From: Kappaphycus alvarezii
Lineage: Eukaryota; Rhodophyta; Florideophyceae; Gigartinales; Solieriaceae
DNA length: 64,000 bases
Assembly (NCBI GenBank): GCA_002205965.3
Contig: NADL03000625.1
Location: forward strand, 930,001 to 994,000
Direction of reading: 5' to 3'
A program made the translations under genes and the position numbers. Below are positions 31,470 through 42,768 of this stretch, one piece after another. How positions within the stretch are numbered: the stretch's first letter is position 1; each line of letters opens with the position of its first letter. A model generated the notes under the pieces. That model saw nothing but the letters and a program-made list of their open reading frames with translations, was not told the DNA's origin and made no database searches.

Positions 31470-32590
31470 ATCGCCGCCCATACCGGTCATGGCGGTCACA
31501 GAAGCGCCAATGTAACTCTTGCCACTGTCGAGCGCACTTTTATTGGAAGGAAATGGAAAGCAATGTCAAGTCATTTGTCGGTACTTGCATTCACTGCCTA
31601 TGCACAGAGCCATCAACCACGATACCACGTCCATTAGGCCACACTTTGCACGCAGAAAAGCCGAACGAGTTGATCCATTTCGACTTCTGTTATATGTGTC
31701 CGGCCGAGAAGGATTTTCTGTACGTCTTGGTAGTGAAGGATGACCACAGCGGTTATGTGCGGCTCGTTCCAGCCAAAGAGACTACTGCAGAAGTTGTCGC
31801 AGACACGCTCATCAGGTGGTTCGCCGATTTTGGAACTGTGAAGCAATGGGTATCCGACGGGGGACGCATTTCAAGAACGAAGTGGTGAAAGAGTTGAAGG
31901 AAGTAACGAAGTCAGCTCATCATTTCACGTTGGCATACTGTCCCTGGTCCAACGGAACCGTCGAAGTAGTGAATCGCGAACTACTCAGGACCACGCGAGC
32001 ACTCTTGTCAGAATACCAGCTTCCCCTGTCCTGTTGGCCGAACATCCTTCCTGTCGTTCAGTCTGCCCTTAATAACACCAGGCTAGCGCGTCTTGGCAAC
32101 CGCTGTCCCCTCACGGTGTTTACAGGTCACGAACAAGACACCCCGCTTACTGCTGTGACTCACAAGGAAAGGAAACGGACAGTGGTCATGAACTTGGAAG
32201 AAATACGTGAGCGTCAAGTGAAGAATATTGAGAGCACGATGAAGGCGCTAGAAGGAATGCACAAAGTACGTTTGGAGCGGACAACAAAGAAGCGTCGGCG
32301 GGCAATCGATGCTCACAATCGAAAGACGAACGTGCGCAGGATTAATTTTTCGGACGGCGATTTCGTATTGAGAGGAGTCGTCGACCGCAAGAACAGTCGT
32401 AAGCCGGCGCTGAAGTGGACTGGTCCTTACCGTGTTGTGGAATGCAGGAGTGAATACGTCTTTATCATTGAGTCATTACTGGACAACAAACGCCACGAAG
32501 TACACGGGCGTAGACTAAAGCGATTCAGAAATTCAGACTTCGAAGTAACGGAAGAAGTTTTAGATTATCTCGCATATCAACAGGGCGAAA
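31470..32590 (+). pseudogene. Gypsy-C integrase
   Basis: Zinc end around 31470-31610 (HTGHGGHRS, CIHCLC). The core has HFDFCYMCPAEKDFLYVLVV and DDHSGYVRL (first Asp), WVSDGG (second Asp) and, after a shift at about 31860, TVEVVNRELLRTTRALL with the catalytic Glu. The C-terminal GPY/F-like module KWTGPYRVVECRSEY follows at about 32413. The frame 31816-32871 is open through to the end of the element. Confidence 0.9.
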
Positions 32591-32760
32591 TGCTGGTCGT
32601 GCACGACTTTATGGACATCAGGCGCAGGAAGGGTGTAGTGGAATTGAAGGTGAAATGGAAGGGATTTGATGAACATGAGACTGACTGGGTAGCTCTCGAA
32701 TCTCTCCAGCAGGATGTACCTGAGCTTGTGAAGGAGTATCTTCAAGCCAGTCTAACGGGA
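32590..32760 (+). CDS. Gypsy-C chromodomain
   Basis: Residues LVVHDFMDIRRRKGVVELKV, then KWKGFDEHETDWVALESLQQ and DVPELVKEYL have the chromodomain pattern (hydrophobic-x-hydrophobic, KWKGF, E-x-x-W, E-x-L). In chromoviruses this integrase tail directs insertion to marked chromatin. It is in frame with the second part of the integrase. One aromatic-cage position appears as Val in DWVALE-type spacing, so methyl-lysine binding is not certain. Confidence 0.8.
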
Positions 32761-32831
32761 CACGCGCCCAACGAGCACTTGCTGCCGCTATCTGATTCTC
32801 TACGGCTTTTGCCTATCGACTCATGGGGCGC

Positions 32832-33686
32832 TGTTGTAACCCAAAACGGCAGCAACAGAATTCAAATATAGTGCTGAAGCGTGGGTAGCCAAGACATTGA
32901 TCTGAACTGCGTAGCTTTCAACTGCGTAGGTGACGTACCTTTCACGATGCACTAGTGTCTATCCGACCACGCACTGTACTCATATGAGGCACACTTTGTC
33001 CACATATGAGGACAATTTCCGTTACATTTTGGAAAGGAAAATGTTTTGGAAGCCCGAAATTTTTACTGGAAAAAAGGTTTTTTTTATGTTTAGTTACAGT
33101 ACAGTAATTTTTACTGTACGTGCGCCCTCGTTTCTGAGACCCCCCACGATAATACGAACTATTTTACCTTCCAAAATGAAGTCGTTTTCACAACTTCTTG
33201 CGAAGAGCGGAAGCTGGTGAGGGAAAATTGGTCTAGCCTTCACCGATGTCAACAATCTTGAAAAGTTTGTTTTGATCGGCCATCTACACTCATGAACTAA
33301 TGCGGAGGGACAAGAAATGCGCTGAGGTAAAAAAGTTTTGTATTGAAAAAGAAGTGCTTAAAGTAGTCCTCATATGAGGACAACGGTCCAATAGACACTA
33401 GGCATCACAGTTTCCGAATTCGTCGCGGTCGGTAGACAGCCAGCCAAGACGAAGGGCGCGCATAAAAGGCCTCCTGCATTGGCGGGAGGCAACTCACAAG
33501 CAAGACACAGCAAGTGAGGTGCCCATCGTGTTTTCCCGCAGCTCTTTCCTGACCTATCGCGTATCTCCGCAACGTCTCCTTCAACGCCTTCCCAGTCCTT
33601 TCGTTTCCCTTTCGTCGCTCCTACTGTTTGGCTTCAGACCGCCCTGCCACCTCCACCATCGTGTATCGGGCCAACACCGAACAACA
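32832..33686 (+). repeat. Gypsy-C 3' LTR, interrupted
   Basis: Same 409 bp as the 5' LTR, split after position 32954 by the TIR element 32955-33398. The purine-rich tract atggggcg just before it (32823-32830) is the probable polypurine tract. Confidence 0.95.
32953..33400 (+). mobile_element. 444-bp TIR element (MITE-like) inside Gypsy-C 3' LTR
   Basis: 32955-33398 begins GTGTCTAT and ends ATAGACAC, with imperfect inverted repeats running about 45 bases and including the palindrome CCTCATATGAGG near each end. TA flanks it on both sides, as a likely TA target duplication. The 5' LTR gives the empty site. There is no transposase frame. Confidence 0.85.
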
Positions 33687-33691
33687 CGGAT

Positions 33692-33830
33692 GAAGTGTTC
33701 GTTGAAGGCATTTTCTCTACTCTGTCGTTCAGAGGGTCAGAAACGGTCTTTTCGTACGATCGAGCGAAGCAAAAAGATTTGTTGACGGACGGTCCGGACG
33801 GGAATTTGTATAACGCTAACGAGGGATAAG
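33692..33830 (+). other. Possible gag start of an old Gypsy-F-type element
   Basis: If the Gypsy-C insert is removed, 27720-27755 joins 33692 in an open frame (FVEGIFSTLSFRGSETVFSY then a stop at 33827). It follows the Gypsy-F-like LTR remnant, so it may be that element's gag start. Weak. Confidence 0.25.
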
Positions 33831-34359
33831 TTAGATGGCCCGAACTGGATAAAATATATTGCCGTGAAAATGAGTCCAACGGGAATTTAAACCGGGCAGA
33901 GCCTCGTTAAAAATGTCAAAGTGAGCCGAAATTGGGTTCATAGTCTCAAAATACGCTTTGCGCTTCTCCTCCGAGAAGACTGGGTATACCGAATCGCAGC
34001 AAACCTTCCGGCATCAAACAAAAAGGTAAAGCGACACAGTAACTCCCATAAATCCTTCCGTTAGGAGACGTTTTTGAAGTAGTAAAATAGAAACTACTGG
34101 TACTATACCTTATAGAGAATTGGCTCTTATTTCACTACCGCTCCTCTCCAATGTCCGTTAAGTCTACTGTGACACTTCAGTTTCCTGCAGAAACTATCAT
34201 GTAGGGTATTTTGGAGTTCCGTTTTCCGTTGACGCCATTGTGACCCTATCAGGCCCAATGAAAACAAAATATGAAAAACTTTTCAGCGCCAGTCGAAGGG
34301 CAAACGCCGCCGGTCAACGGGTATATTGTAATGTTTGGAGGGTTTGATGCAGCAGCATG

Positions 34360-34530
34360 ATGCAGTAGCCTTTATGTACAGAGCAGCTTCTAGATGGCTC
34401 GCCATTGAAATCGCCGATTTGTTCTTCCTATGAATACATCGGAATGCCCTTTTGAGTCAATTATGGTTCAGTGGAATATTATGGAATGGAAGCTAATTTA
34501 TCTTCCAAAAGGGAGACAGCCAAAACTTTC
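34360..34530 (+). mobile_element. Old LINE-A tail fragment
   Basis: Degenerate match to the LINE-A tail: gatggctcgccatt, cccttttgagtcaatt, then tatcttccaaaag in the right order. Confidence 0.4.
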
Positions 34531-36599
34531 ACTGTACGGAAGCAACATATTTCCCACCAAGGAACAGACACCAAAGGTAAACCTATTGTGAATCCAGTCG
34601 GGGAACGCAAAGTCTCTTCCAACGGAATCCGGTCAGAAGACGCAGTCGACTTTGTGCGAGGGTTAAATTCAAAGTTAGGAAGCTACTGGATTTTTTGATT
34701 TGGTGGGTAATACTCGTTTTTTATTCCCTCTAGAGAGTCAGAGTTAGAGTTGTCATAGTTTATATAAATACTCTTCTAGAACAGGAGCTACGCTAACTAG
34801 TTTGAGGTACAAAAAATGATTTCACAAACTGTGCTGAAACATGAATCATGACGGTTTGTGCCGATTTCAATGCGCAAGCAACATCATCAACTTATCTCAG
34901 TCATCTAGTTTATGGATACTCCATGTCATGATATCGCTATGTCTAAACAAAGTGTAATATTCGCTGATACAGTAGTGCAGTCCGGATATCAATTACACAC
35001 AATATCCTGTGGGGTATGGAATGAGATCGAGAGAAATTGAATCAAACACAGTGGCATCCTCAATTTCCGAACCTTATCAAGTGTCGTACAACCACGAAAG
35101 TTATATCATTACGCACCACGAAAAATTATCAAAAGTACTCTAAAACCTCTCTTCCTTCCATTTGAAATGCCGGATACTACTTCTTAGATGTTTCAACGGA
35201 ATTTTGTGTCACGTAATTCACTGCACGAAGCATTCGACGGCCTCTATCCGAAGGAACGCAGGCAATAATGTAATACACGTACCACCCTCACCAACTCTAG
35301 ATTTAGTTCTTCAAAGTTTTCTACTAAATGTTCACATTTCATGTTTATTCCTTTGAAATGTTCCTCAGCGCAGTCGTCTATATTGCATATATACAAGTAG
35401 CATTGCAGCCTCGACGCACTTGTGCCGCGGCCTTGAGGACAAATTGTTTTTTTCGCGTGTTCTCGCCATCTTGCATCAAACACAGTGCTGCAATACTCGA
35501 TGAAATTATGGAGTGTAGAGTCCGATTGTTGGTTGCGGCAGAGCCAAACCTTAACTTGCTCTGAAACTTCGATTATCTGTCCGATCCGAAGAAGAAAAAT
35601 TACTCTCACAAACTACAGTTCACGCCTGTAAAAGATGTATCTTGTACTGAATTCCTTTCCTGCAGCTTAGCCACCAACAGATTGTTCAAAAAAATTGATG
35701 TCCCCAGTCCCGCAAAGTAAAAAAGCCCCCTTTTTCTCACAAATTTTGATCTTCATCCTGCCTGCAGTAAATATTTTTTTCCATTCAGTGTCTATTTCTC
35801 AAATAACACTTATAGGCAAAATTCACTCAAGGAAGCAGTCCATGAAGCGATTTTGTTAATTATTACTGTTAGATATTCATATTTTGTGCCTCAATGACCC
35901 TCTCAGGATCAAAATAATGTAAACATTGGTATATGTGGTCCGAAAACAAAACTAATGTTGAATTTGCTGTAATAAATCTGAAATTTACATAGAACTGCTG
36001 CTTGGTTTATCTCGACATCCATCCTCGATCTATTTTCTTAAAATCAATCGCCTTACCTGCAAAAATATTCTGAAGTACTTTCTCTTTATGAATTCAAATT
36101 TGCTGTATGATTTCATTTTCTATTCCATGTTTGAGCATTTTTACCTCATTTTCGAAAGGTAATTTCGAATCGTGATCCGTTTCGTCTTTCAAATGCGTGC
36201 AATATTTTATCAAGACCATTTTTCATTGATGTTCTGAATTCATGCAAATTCAAATCCACAACATTGCCTCGAATTTTATATTTTGCTCTCAAGGGCGTGA
36301 AATTTTTGAAAATAGTGATCTATTTAAAGTTCGATAGGAGCGAAATTGAGACAACATCCTTTCCATCAAACAGTCTACTAATCTTGATATGCCCGAGAAG
36401 ACTATCTAACATTCTGGACTGGTCTAAAGTATTGTAAAGGACTGTTTTGGGAGTAAGGATATTTTGAAGGAAGCATTCTCCACTGGTCTCGAGGAAGAAG
36501 ATGGTGAGAAAAAGAGCTATAATTTTATCTTTATATTGTGTACTATTAGTTTTTTTACGTTCACAAGATTTCTGTTGACTTATATGATGGTATTTTGCA
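34531..36599. other. AT-rich interval without recognised genes
   Basis: Contains a 121-codon minus-strand open frame (35244-35609; CEHLVENFEELNLELVRVVR) with no family I recognise, and a 75-codon plus frame (34471-34698). Otherwise AT-rich with many short poly-T runs. Confidence 0.3.
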
Positions 36600-36910
36600 T
36601 TTTCGTTTGATATTTAAGGTTTACATAAAGGTTCTTCTTTGCTGAGAACACTGACTTCTCTAAGGGATGTAATCAAGCTGGGAGACAACTTCGTGTGCAG
36701 ATACAAATAGTTGAGAAGTTGGGAGTCAGCTTCCGACCCAAGAAGCAATTCTTTTATATTAGTCTTTGACCATAGGTGGTAGCCCTTACCATTTAAATTC
36801 TCGTTTTCGGGTAAATGACCCTTCGACATTATTCATGCTTCCCATTCCCATAAATATATTTCGGTAGTAATCTAGTCGCTTATAACACCTCTGTTCCAAG
36901 ATTTTTGGGT
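36600..36910 (+). repeat. Diverged Gypsy-F-type LTR remnant
   Basis: Collinear with part of the Gypsy-F LTR: gggagacaacttc, gttgagaagttgggagtcagcttc, a gtggtag block and cggtagtaatctagtcgct appear in the same order and spacing as ggcagacaacttc ... cggtagcacttttgtcgct at 55110-55310. Confidence 0.5.
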
Positions 36911-37659
36911 TTGCAAATCTCATTCAAAGCGAATTTTCCAATCAAAACCTCAGGATTGAAATATTTGGAACCTAATAATCTTTTCAACACCATTTTCTTT
37001 GCCGGAATCATTCAGTTCAATCGAAGAAGAACCTAAATCTTCCAAAGATAACAATTTCAAAAGATTCATTCGTTTCTGAGCCCAATACGGGAGTTGTCGA
37101 ACTACGCACGCTTCGGATCTCATCCACCCTGTTTCATGCCCTGCTCTAATAATCACGTCAGATATAGCGTTGCTATGTTTACTTTGCTTCCTTTCATGTG
37201 CTACACTCCCTGTTGAGAGATTATCTCGATGTTTATGGCTCTGTCCAGAGTAACCAGGGAATTCATTGATCCAGTACGTCCAAATGCATAATTTCGGTCC
37301 ACTGGCAGAGCCCGGTACATAACAAAGTTACACGTAATCAAGTTTTCTCATCAAGTCTCTTTTGCCATCCATTGCTCGATCAGTCCACAAGTATCCTCTT
37401 CCGCACAAACCCGTTGCCATTCCTCAAACATTCAAACTTCCACAGCTTCTCTGAATTGCCAAATCTGCCTCAATCCTTTCCACATACTCACCCAGTGCAT
37501 CCCTATATCTTGTACTTCAGCTGTCTTCAACCGGTCCCTTTTCCCAAAATCAATATGCGAATCGCGTACCAAAGAGAGCATGGTTCCTATTCTGAGCAAG
37601 CCATTAAGTGATTACCGACTTCCCTGACTGCCATTATTCTGTTTTTAGCTAGCATCTTC
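36911..37659. other. Unassigned interval
   Basis: Short frames at 36950-37156 (minus) and 37372-37611 (plus) without motifs. Confidence 0.25.
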
Positions 37660-38085
37660 ATTATCAGAAGGGAACCCTCTTCTACGGCCGTCGATTTTAC
37701 TATTGCCCATCCTTGTGCTCGCCGCCACGTCTCGTCAAGTACAGTTACTACAGGCGATACCGCGACACTCGCGAATTGCGAGGAACACCTTCATTACGGC
37801 GATTACTGCCAACAAAAAGATATCCTCCATTTTCCTGTCAGGGTTGATATGTACGGCGCCTCGTGTGACGAGGGCCATAGGTTTTTACAGCAACTCGTCT
37901 GCTTCGCTGCTTTCGTCGTGGTTCCTCTCCTCCGCAGTAACTTTGCTATTTCGTTACTCGCTTCGCTTCTAGCATCCCATTACTGTGGCGGCATGCCTCA
38001 TTAAGCCGATTTTGGTTGTCTGAAAACATGGGTAGATCGGATATCTATCGAGAGTGGAACACCCAACAATTTCCCCTATTGGAGT
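37660..38085 (+). mobile_element. LINE-B copy 3 with 3' tail
   Basis: The plus frame gives VDFTIAHPCARRHVSSSTV, ATLANCEEHLHYGDYC and RVDMYGASCDEGHRFLQQL, matching the second half of the LINE-B RLE domain. A tail with gattttggttgtctgaaaac and ggatat…gaacaccc follows (38000-38085), resembling the LINE-A tail. So the two families probably share a 3' end recognised by the same RT. Confidence 0.6.
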
Positions 38086-39120
38086 TGAACGGCACGTGTG
38101 CGGCACTCGGCAACATCACTTTACTGTGATGTTCTGAAACATGTTCAATAGGACAGAGGTCAGGATGGAGTGACCGTCAGAATAGGGCTGATGCACAGGC
38201 ACGTGGCACATGTCGGACACAGGACTATCTATTGTTTGTTTACAGAGTAGTATATGATGGTATGATTGCATATGCGTACACAACAAGAAGTTACATCAGG
38301 GATGATGATCGAACAAGTTGTCAATTGTGAATGAACCAATGGGAGCTAGTATAACGCTATCATCAAACAACTTTGTTCAAGAACCCTCATACAATAGTTT
38401 TATGAACATCTTATATCAATGAGAACAGTTTGAACAACTAGGGGATGCATAGCATCAGAGAGAAAGGCAAGGTGGAATGATTTGACCTGATTTACTGAAG
38501 CTAGAAACTAGTATAATAGGACAGTAAATCCCATCCCTCTGACGATCGTGGGATGATCAAGGGCATTGAACAAGAACTTGAAACTATTAGCATCCAAGTG
38601 ATGCAAGCGCGGCAGGTTGTTACCCACGTCAATTTGAGTAGTTGATCTCTACATACTCTCCGCACACTTTCGAGCTCAAAACTCGGAAAAATTTTCCGTT
38701 CTGTTCCTTTTATGCCCAGATATACCCTTTTTTATTTACATTGGAATACAATATAAAAAAAAAGAAAATAAATTCTTCTGTTGCTCTGAAATTGAATGTA
38801 CTAGAATCAATGAATCCATGCAGGTTCGTCCCCTGTCCTCCCAATATCGATTCTCGATGAAATCCGGGGCCACGGTAGGATTACATGGATTCTGGATCTC
38901 CGTAGAGGGTGTGAAATTTGCTCCGCCGAAAGATAAGTCGGCACCAATGCCACAGCAACACCAGATAAATAACGACCATTGACATAGCACCTTACGAAGC
39001 CCGGGTAAAATTCCTACAGATTCCTCCCACAGACTCAAAGAGAACGACTAAAAGATATTCGAAAATGATATGGAATTGGCAAATTTTATCCACTCTCAAT
39101 AGGAATTGAGTGTTTTGCTA
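38086..39120. other. Unassigned interval
   Basis: No gene, RNA or repeat recognised. Confidence 0.3.
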
Positions 39121-39149
39121 AAGTCCAAGACAATTTTTAAAATTTTTCA

Positions 39150-39480
39150 ACAGCCAGGAAACTCAAGCCAGTTTCAAACGATCGCTGGCATCTGAATGCG
39201 TTCGCTGTCGTCAAGTAGCCCGAAAAAGCTGGCACCAGTCGTGCAATGGAACTGGTTTCGAATGAGCAAAGTGTTCTTTAACAGCGATACTCCGCATTAG
39301 TAGAACCCTTCGGAGAAAAAAGGGGGTGTCTTTATTGAAATGTATGGATTGTCTGCAACCTATTTGGAGTTGCAAATGTGAATTTCATATTAAATACATG
39401 TACCGATATCGAACCCTTCAATGCGGCTTGTTGTTTGTTGGCCTCTCAATAAAATTTTGAGTGGAGTTTCATCTGCGTCT
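39150..39480 (+). mobile_element. LINE-A3 3' fragment
   Basis: Similar to 13900-14110 inside the TIR element (ggcatctgaatgcgttcgct against ggcatccggcggcgttctcc; ctccgcatt; cttgttgtttgttggcctc), including part of the untranslated region. Confidence 0.6.
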
Positions 39481-39489
39481 GTGGCAACA

Positions 39490-39695
39490 TTTCAAACCTT
39501 CTTGTTTGACGGCTGGCCTTAAGGCTACCTTTTGGGGAGCGTAGTCCCCCCCATTACTTTGTCTGCATGCTCTTTCGAGTCGATTGTAATTGTCTGGAGA
39601 ACTTCAGGAGAGATGGAATATATCTTCCAACAGTGAAACCACTCCAAACTTCCCCCTTTCCAAGAGTAAAACACCTAAACCTTCCCCTTTTCGCT
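39490..39695 (+). mobile_element. LINE-A 3' end fragment with doubled tail tip
   Basis: The LINE-A tail from gacggctggccttaaggcta to ccaaacttccccctttcc, followed at once by a second tip (aagagtaaaacacctaaacc). A further tip-like piece lies at 40000-40050. Confidence 0.65.
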
Positions 39696-40262
39696 TTTCA
39701 CGCAAATGCACACGCCATACAAGTTGAATGAGTTTCAGCTAGCATACCTGCTACATTAAATGACCTCCCGTGTTACCGCTCAACTTCAGATGTGAGAGTG
39801 GGGTGGTTACAGACCGTGAGCTATTAGTGCATGTGGATCAAGCATTGCTTAAGAATGCATTTTTCTGTCTTCATTTCGATTACGAAGACATCTATAAAAT
39901 TTCTTTGTAGATAACTCGAAGCCACAAAGTTAGCAGACAGTATCGCCGCAGATCTCTACAGCGTAACATATCCCATTATTACGAAAAACGTTTAGGGCAT
40001 ATTGAATGTGTCTTCCAAAAGTAAAAATTCTAGACACTTCTCCCTATCAAAGATATTCTTGCAGCTCAAAATCATACATGGGTGAATAATACATGAAGAA
40101 AATTTTCTCTGTTTTACACAGTTCTAGACTTTACGTGATGATTTTCATTCCCGCTGTTACTAAAACACTATAAGAGCCGAAACTCATGTAAAATAGTAAA
40201 ATAAAATCTTTATATCTCCTTCGTAATAGCTACTACTATCTCCTTCCGATATTAGTCGTACA

Positions 40263-40276
40263 CTAAGCTATGTACC
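40263..40276 (-). pseudogene. Cullin copy 1 segment 5 (last codons and stop)
   Basis: On the minus strand after the GGTAC duplication the bases read ATA GCT TAG, giving the I-A-stop that is missing after YRY at 42769. The equivalent in copy 2 is contiguous (TAC ATC GCG TAG at 24652). Confidence 0.8.
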
Positions 40277-40615
40277 TGTTACGTTTACATGCAGTTGCAT
40301 GACACATACAGGATGGCCATTTAGACATGGACGCACGTACATTTGGTCACAGCGAGGCATTATCAATATCAAATGCATCGTCCTCACAAAAATTGTTGTG
40401 TGAAGGTAATTACCTCAGCAATACTTTACAGTAGGGATTTAGAACTGTATATATGTAGGTTGAGCTATCTAAACTCACTGAACTAAAAGTAACAAGAATG
40501 AATTACTCAGCTTGACATCTAAGTTCAACACGACTGAGACTAACATCTTGGTCTTCTTAAGTTTCGTACCTGGACTAACCGCCAGATTTCATTCAAACCC
40601 ATCAAAAATCGCACA
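40277..40615 (+). repeat. Copia-A copy 2 5' LTR
   Basis: 339 bp, TGTTA to GCACA, matching 2893-3228 in reverse orientation. The primer site GGCTATGGGCCTAG follows directly. Confidence 0.85.
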
Positions 40616-40619
40616 GGCT

Positions 40620-41640
40620 ATGGGCCTAGAACCCATGATGAAAAACATAAGATATAAGATTGAAAATCTAACGGAGAAAAACTATTCCCTGTGGGCGTTA
40701 AAGTTAAACCTTATTTTGGAATCTCGTGATTTTTGGCGCTTTGTTCAAATAGGCCCTGATTTCGAAACGAAGATTGAAAAGAATGATTCCGTGGATGTTG
40801 TGTCAAAGAAAAAAGAAAGACCGTAGGCTACCGCAACAGTCCTTGGCCGAAATTGCACTGAATGTGGACTCTAAATATTTGCCTTCATTGGAAAGGAAGA
40901 GGGATCCTAAAGAGGTATGGGATGCTCTAGAGAGCTTGCAAAGAAGCAAGTCGGCAGCAAGTCAGTATACTCTGAGAAAAAAATTTCAGACCCGTACAAA
41001 GGGGGTCAGTCGATTAGGTCATACATTGAAAAAATGTGTGAAATTGAAAATGATCTAGCACTAAGTGGTTATGAACTAGGACCGAACGATAAAAATTTTC
41101 TCTTTTACTGAGCTTGAGGAAGGATTACAAAGTGACAAAAGCGGTGCTTCAGAATAGTATGGCTTTTTCATTCGAGGAAACTGTATCCAGGATAGAGAAG
41201 AGATGAGGAACTGAACACAAAAGGAAGGAGTAGCAAAGATAAAACATTCGCTTTCTACACTGGAAAGGGCAGTAATAAGCGGAAACCATTTATGGAAACT
41301 ATCATGGTTGTGGCAAACGAGAGCATCAGTTTTACAAGTGCTACCTTAATCCAGAGTCAAAGAGATAGGCCTCATTTTAAAACCGCACCTGAAATTGAGG
41401 AAAGAATTCGCAGTCTAAATGGAGGGCAAAGGCTAAGGATGAGAGAGTCAATATTGTTGGTATTGGAGGCGGCAGTAATGGCACAGCATGTTTGCCTTTG
41501 GTACTGGATTAGAGGACATGAGTACTTCATGGTTTTTAGACAGCTGCGCAACTCAACACATGACGAATCAACGTGAAGATATATTTGACTATGAACCAGA
41601 AGAACATACTGAGAATACTGTAAGCACAGTATCCGAAGGT
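40620..41640 (+). pseudogene. Copia-A copy 2 gag, zinc knuckle and protease
   Basis: Begins MGLEPMMKNIRYKIENLTEK at 40620 and NYSLWALKLNLILESRDFWR after it. The knuckle (about 41300-41340) has CGKREHQFYKC with its first Cys as Tyr. STSWFLDSCATQHMTNQ (41519-41569) is the protease site in a better state than in copy 1. Three or more frame changes. Confidence 0.75.
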
Positions 41641-41939
41641 GAGAAACTTAAAATGAGGGTCATGGTACAGTGTATCGAAAACAGTATATAGACGATGAAT
41701 GGAAGACCATTTGTTTAAATTGAGTCGCTTGTATGCCAGATATTAGAACAAGTCTGGTGTCACAGCCCTTGGCACAAAAGGCAGGTACAAAATTCAGTAT
41801 CTGGGAGGTTCTACTAATATGATTGATAGACATGGTATAACACTGTCATGATCGGAAGTAATGAAGAACATGGAATTTTGAGCTGACGGGGCTGTTGCTA
41901 GTAAGGCTAAAGTTTTCATGCTTAATGAAGGTCAATAAA

Positions 41940-42738
41940 GACGTGAAATTGATGCACGGATTTTTTACACAAATATAAATACTATAGAACAAATGATACG
42001 GCACAATGTGGTAGAGCCTTAATAAGGTCAAGAATGGTAATTCAAGTGTGTGTCTTGAATGCTGTGATGGAAACAGTCTGCCGTACCACACCCCCGTCGT
42101 GACAAAAGACCAAGAGAAGTCTTGGAACTAATTCATTCTGATATTGTAGGACCCACCAGAGTGGAATCGCTTGGTGGATCGAAATATATTCTAGGGTTCC
42201 TTGATGATGCTAGTGGTGCATCTTTAAGATTCCTACAAGACCGTTAAGAGGCACCCAGAGCTTTGGAGTCTCTATTTAATGTTGTAGAGAAAATAACTAA
42301 GAAAAAGTCAAGTACGCCCGGACTGATGGTGCAAAGGAGTACATGTCCAGGGAGCTGGAAAACATTTTAATAGAAAGGGCATTGTGTGAGCCAACTCCTC
42401 CATACTCACCCGAATCAAACGGGAGAGTAGAGAGACTTAATCCAACACTTTTGAAGGAGCCAGGACTATTTTGTCAGAACTCAAAACCATAATAATCTAG
42501 ACGGTTGTGAATTTTATGGGCTGAAGCGTATCTACAATGAACTACGTCAGGAACCGAACTCTTAAGAAGTCGACCCATAAATCGTTTGGATACAGACACC
42601 TCATGAGATTGTATATTTCACTAGACCAGAAGTCTCAAATCTACGCATTTCTGGAACAAAAGTGAAAGTTAAGAAAACCAAGCCGTATATACAAGGTAAG
42701 TTTGATGTTCGTACATGGGAGGGGATTCATGTCGGTCA
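41940..42738 (+). pseudogene. Copia-A copy 2 integrase remnant
   Basis: LELIHSDIVGPTRVESLGGS, ILGFLDDASGAS, the DGAKEYMSRELEN block and AGTILSEL-type sequence run in order but in several frames, with stops. Sequence stops at 42738, where the internal deletion begins. Confidence 0.7.
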
Positions 42739-42768
42739 TTATCGTTCAAACCCATCAAAACTCCCACA

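Larger units (their letters stand above)
27751..33691 (+). mobile_element. Gypsy-C, Ty3/gypsy chromodomain retrotransposon with 5-bp target duplication
   Basis: LTRs at 27756-28164 and 32832-33686 (the second enlarged by a 444-bp insert) flanked by CGGAT at 27751-27755 and 33687-33691. LTRs start TGTTG and end CAACA. The order gag, protease, RT, RNase H, integrase, chromodomain is that of chromoviruses. The two LTRs differ at two positions that I can see, so the insertion is young, yet the coding part needs about eight frame changes. Confidence 0.95.

Noticed and set aside
36614..36829. Minus-strand 71-codon ORF (contains GSEADSQLLNYLYL)
   Set aside because: It lies within a diverged Gypsy-F-type LTR, so it is not a gene.
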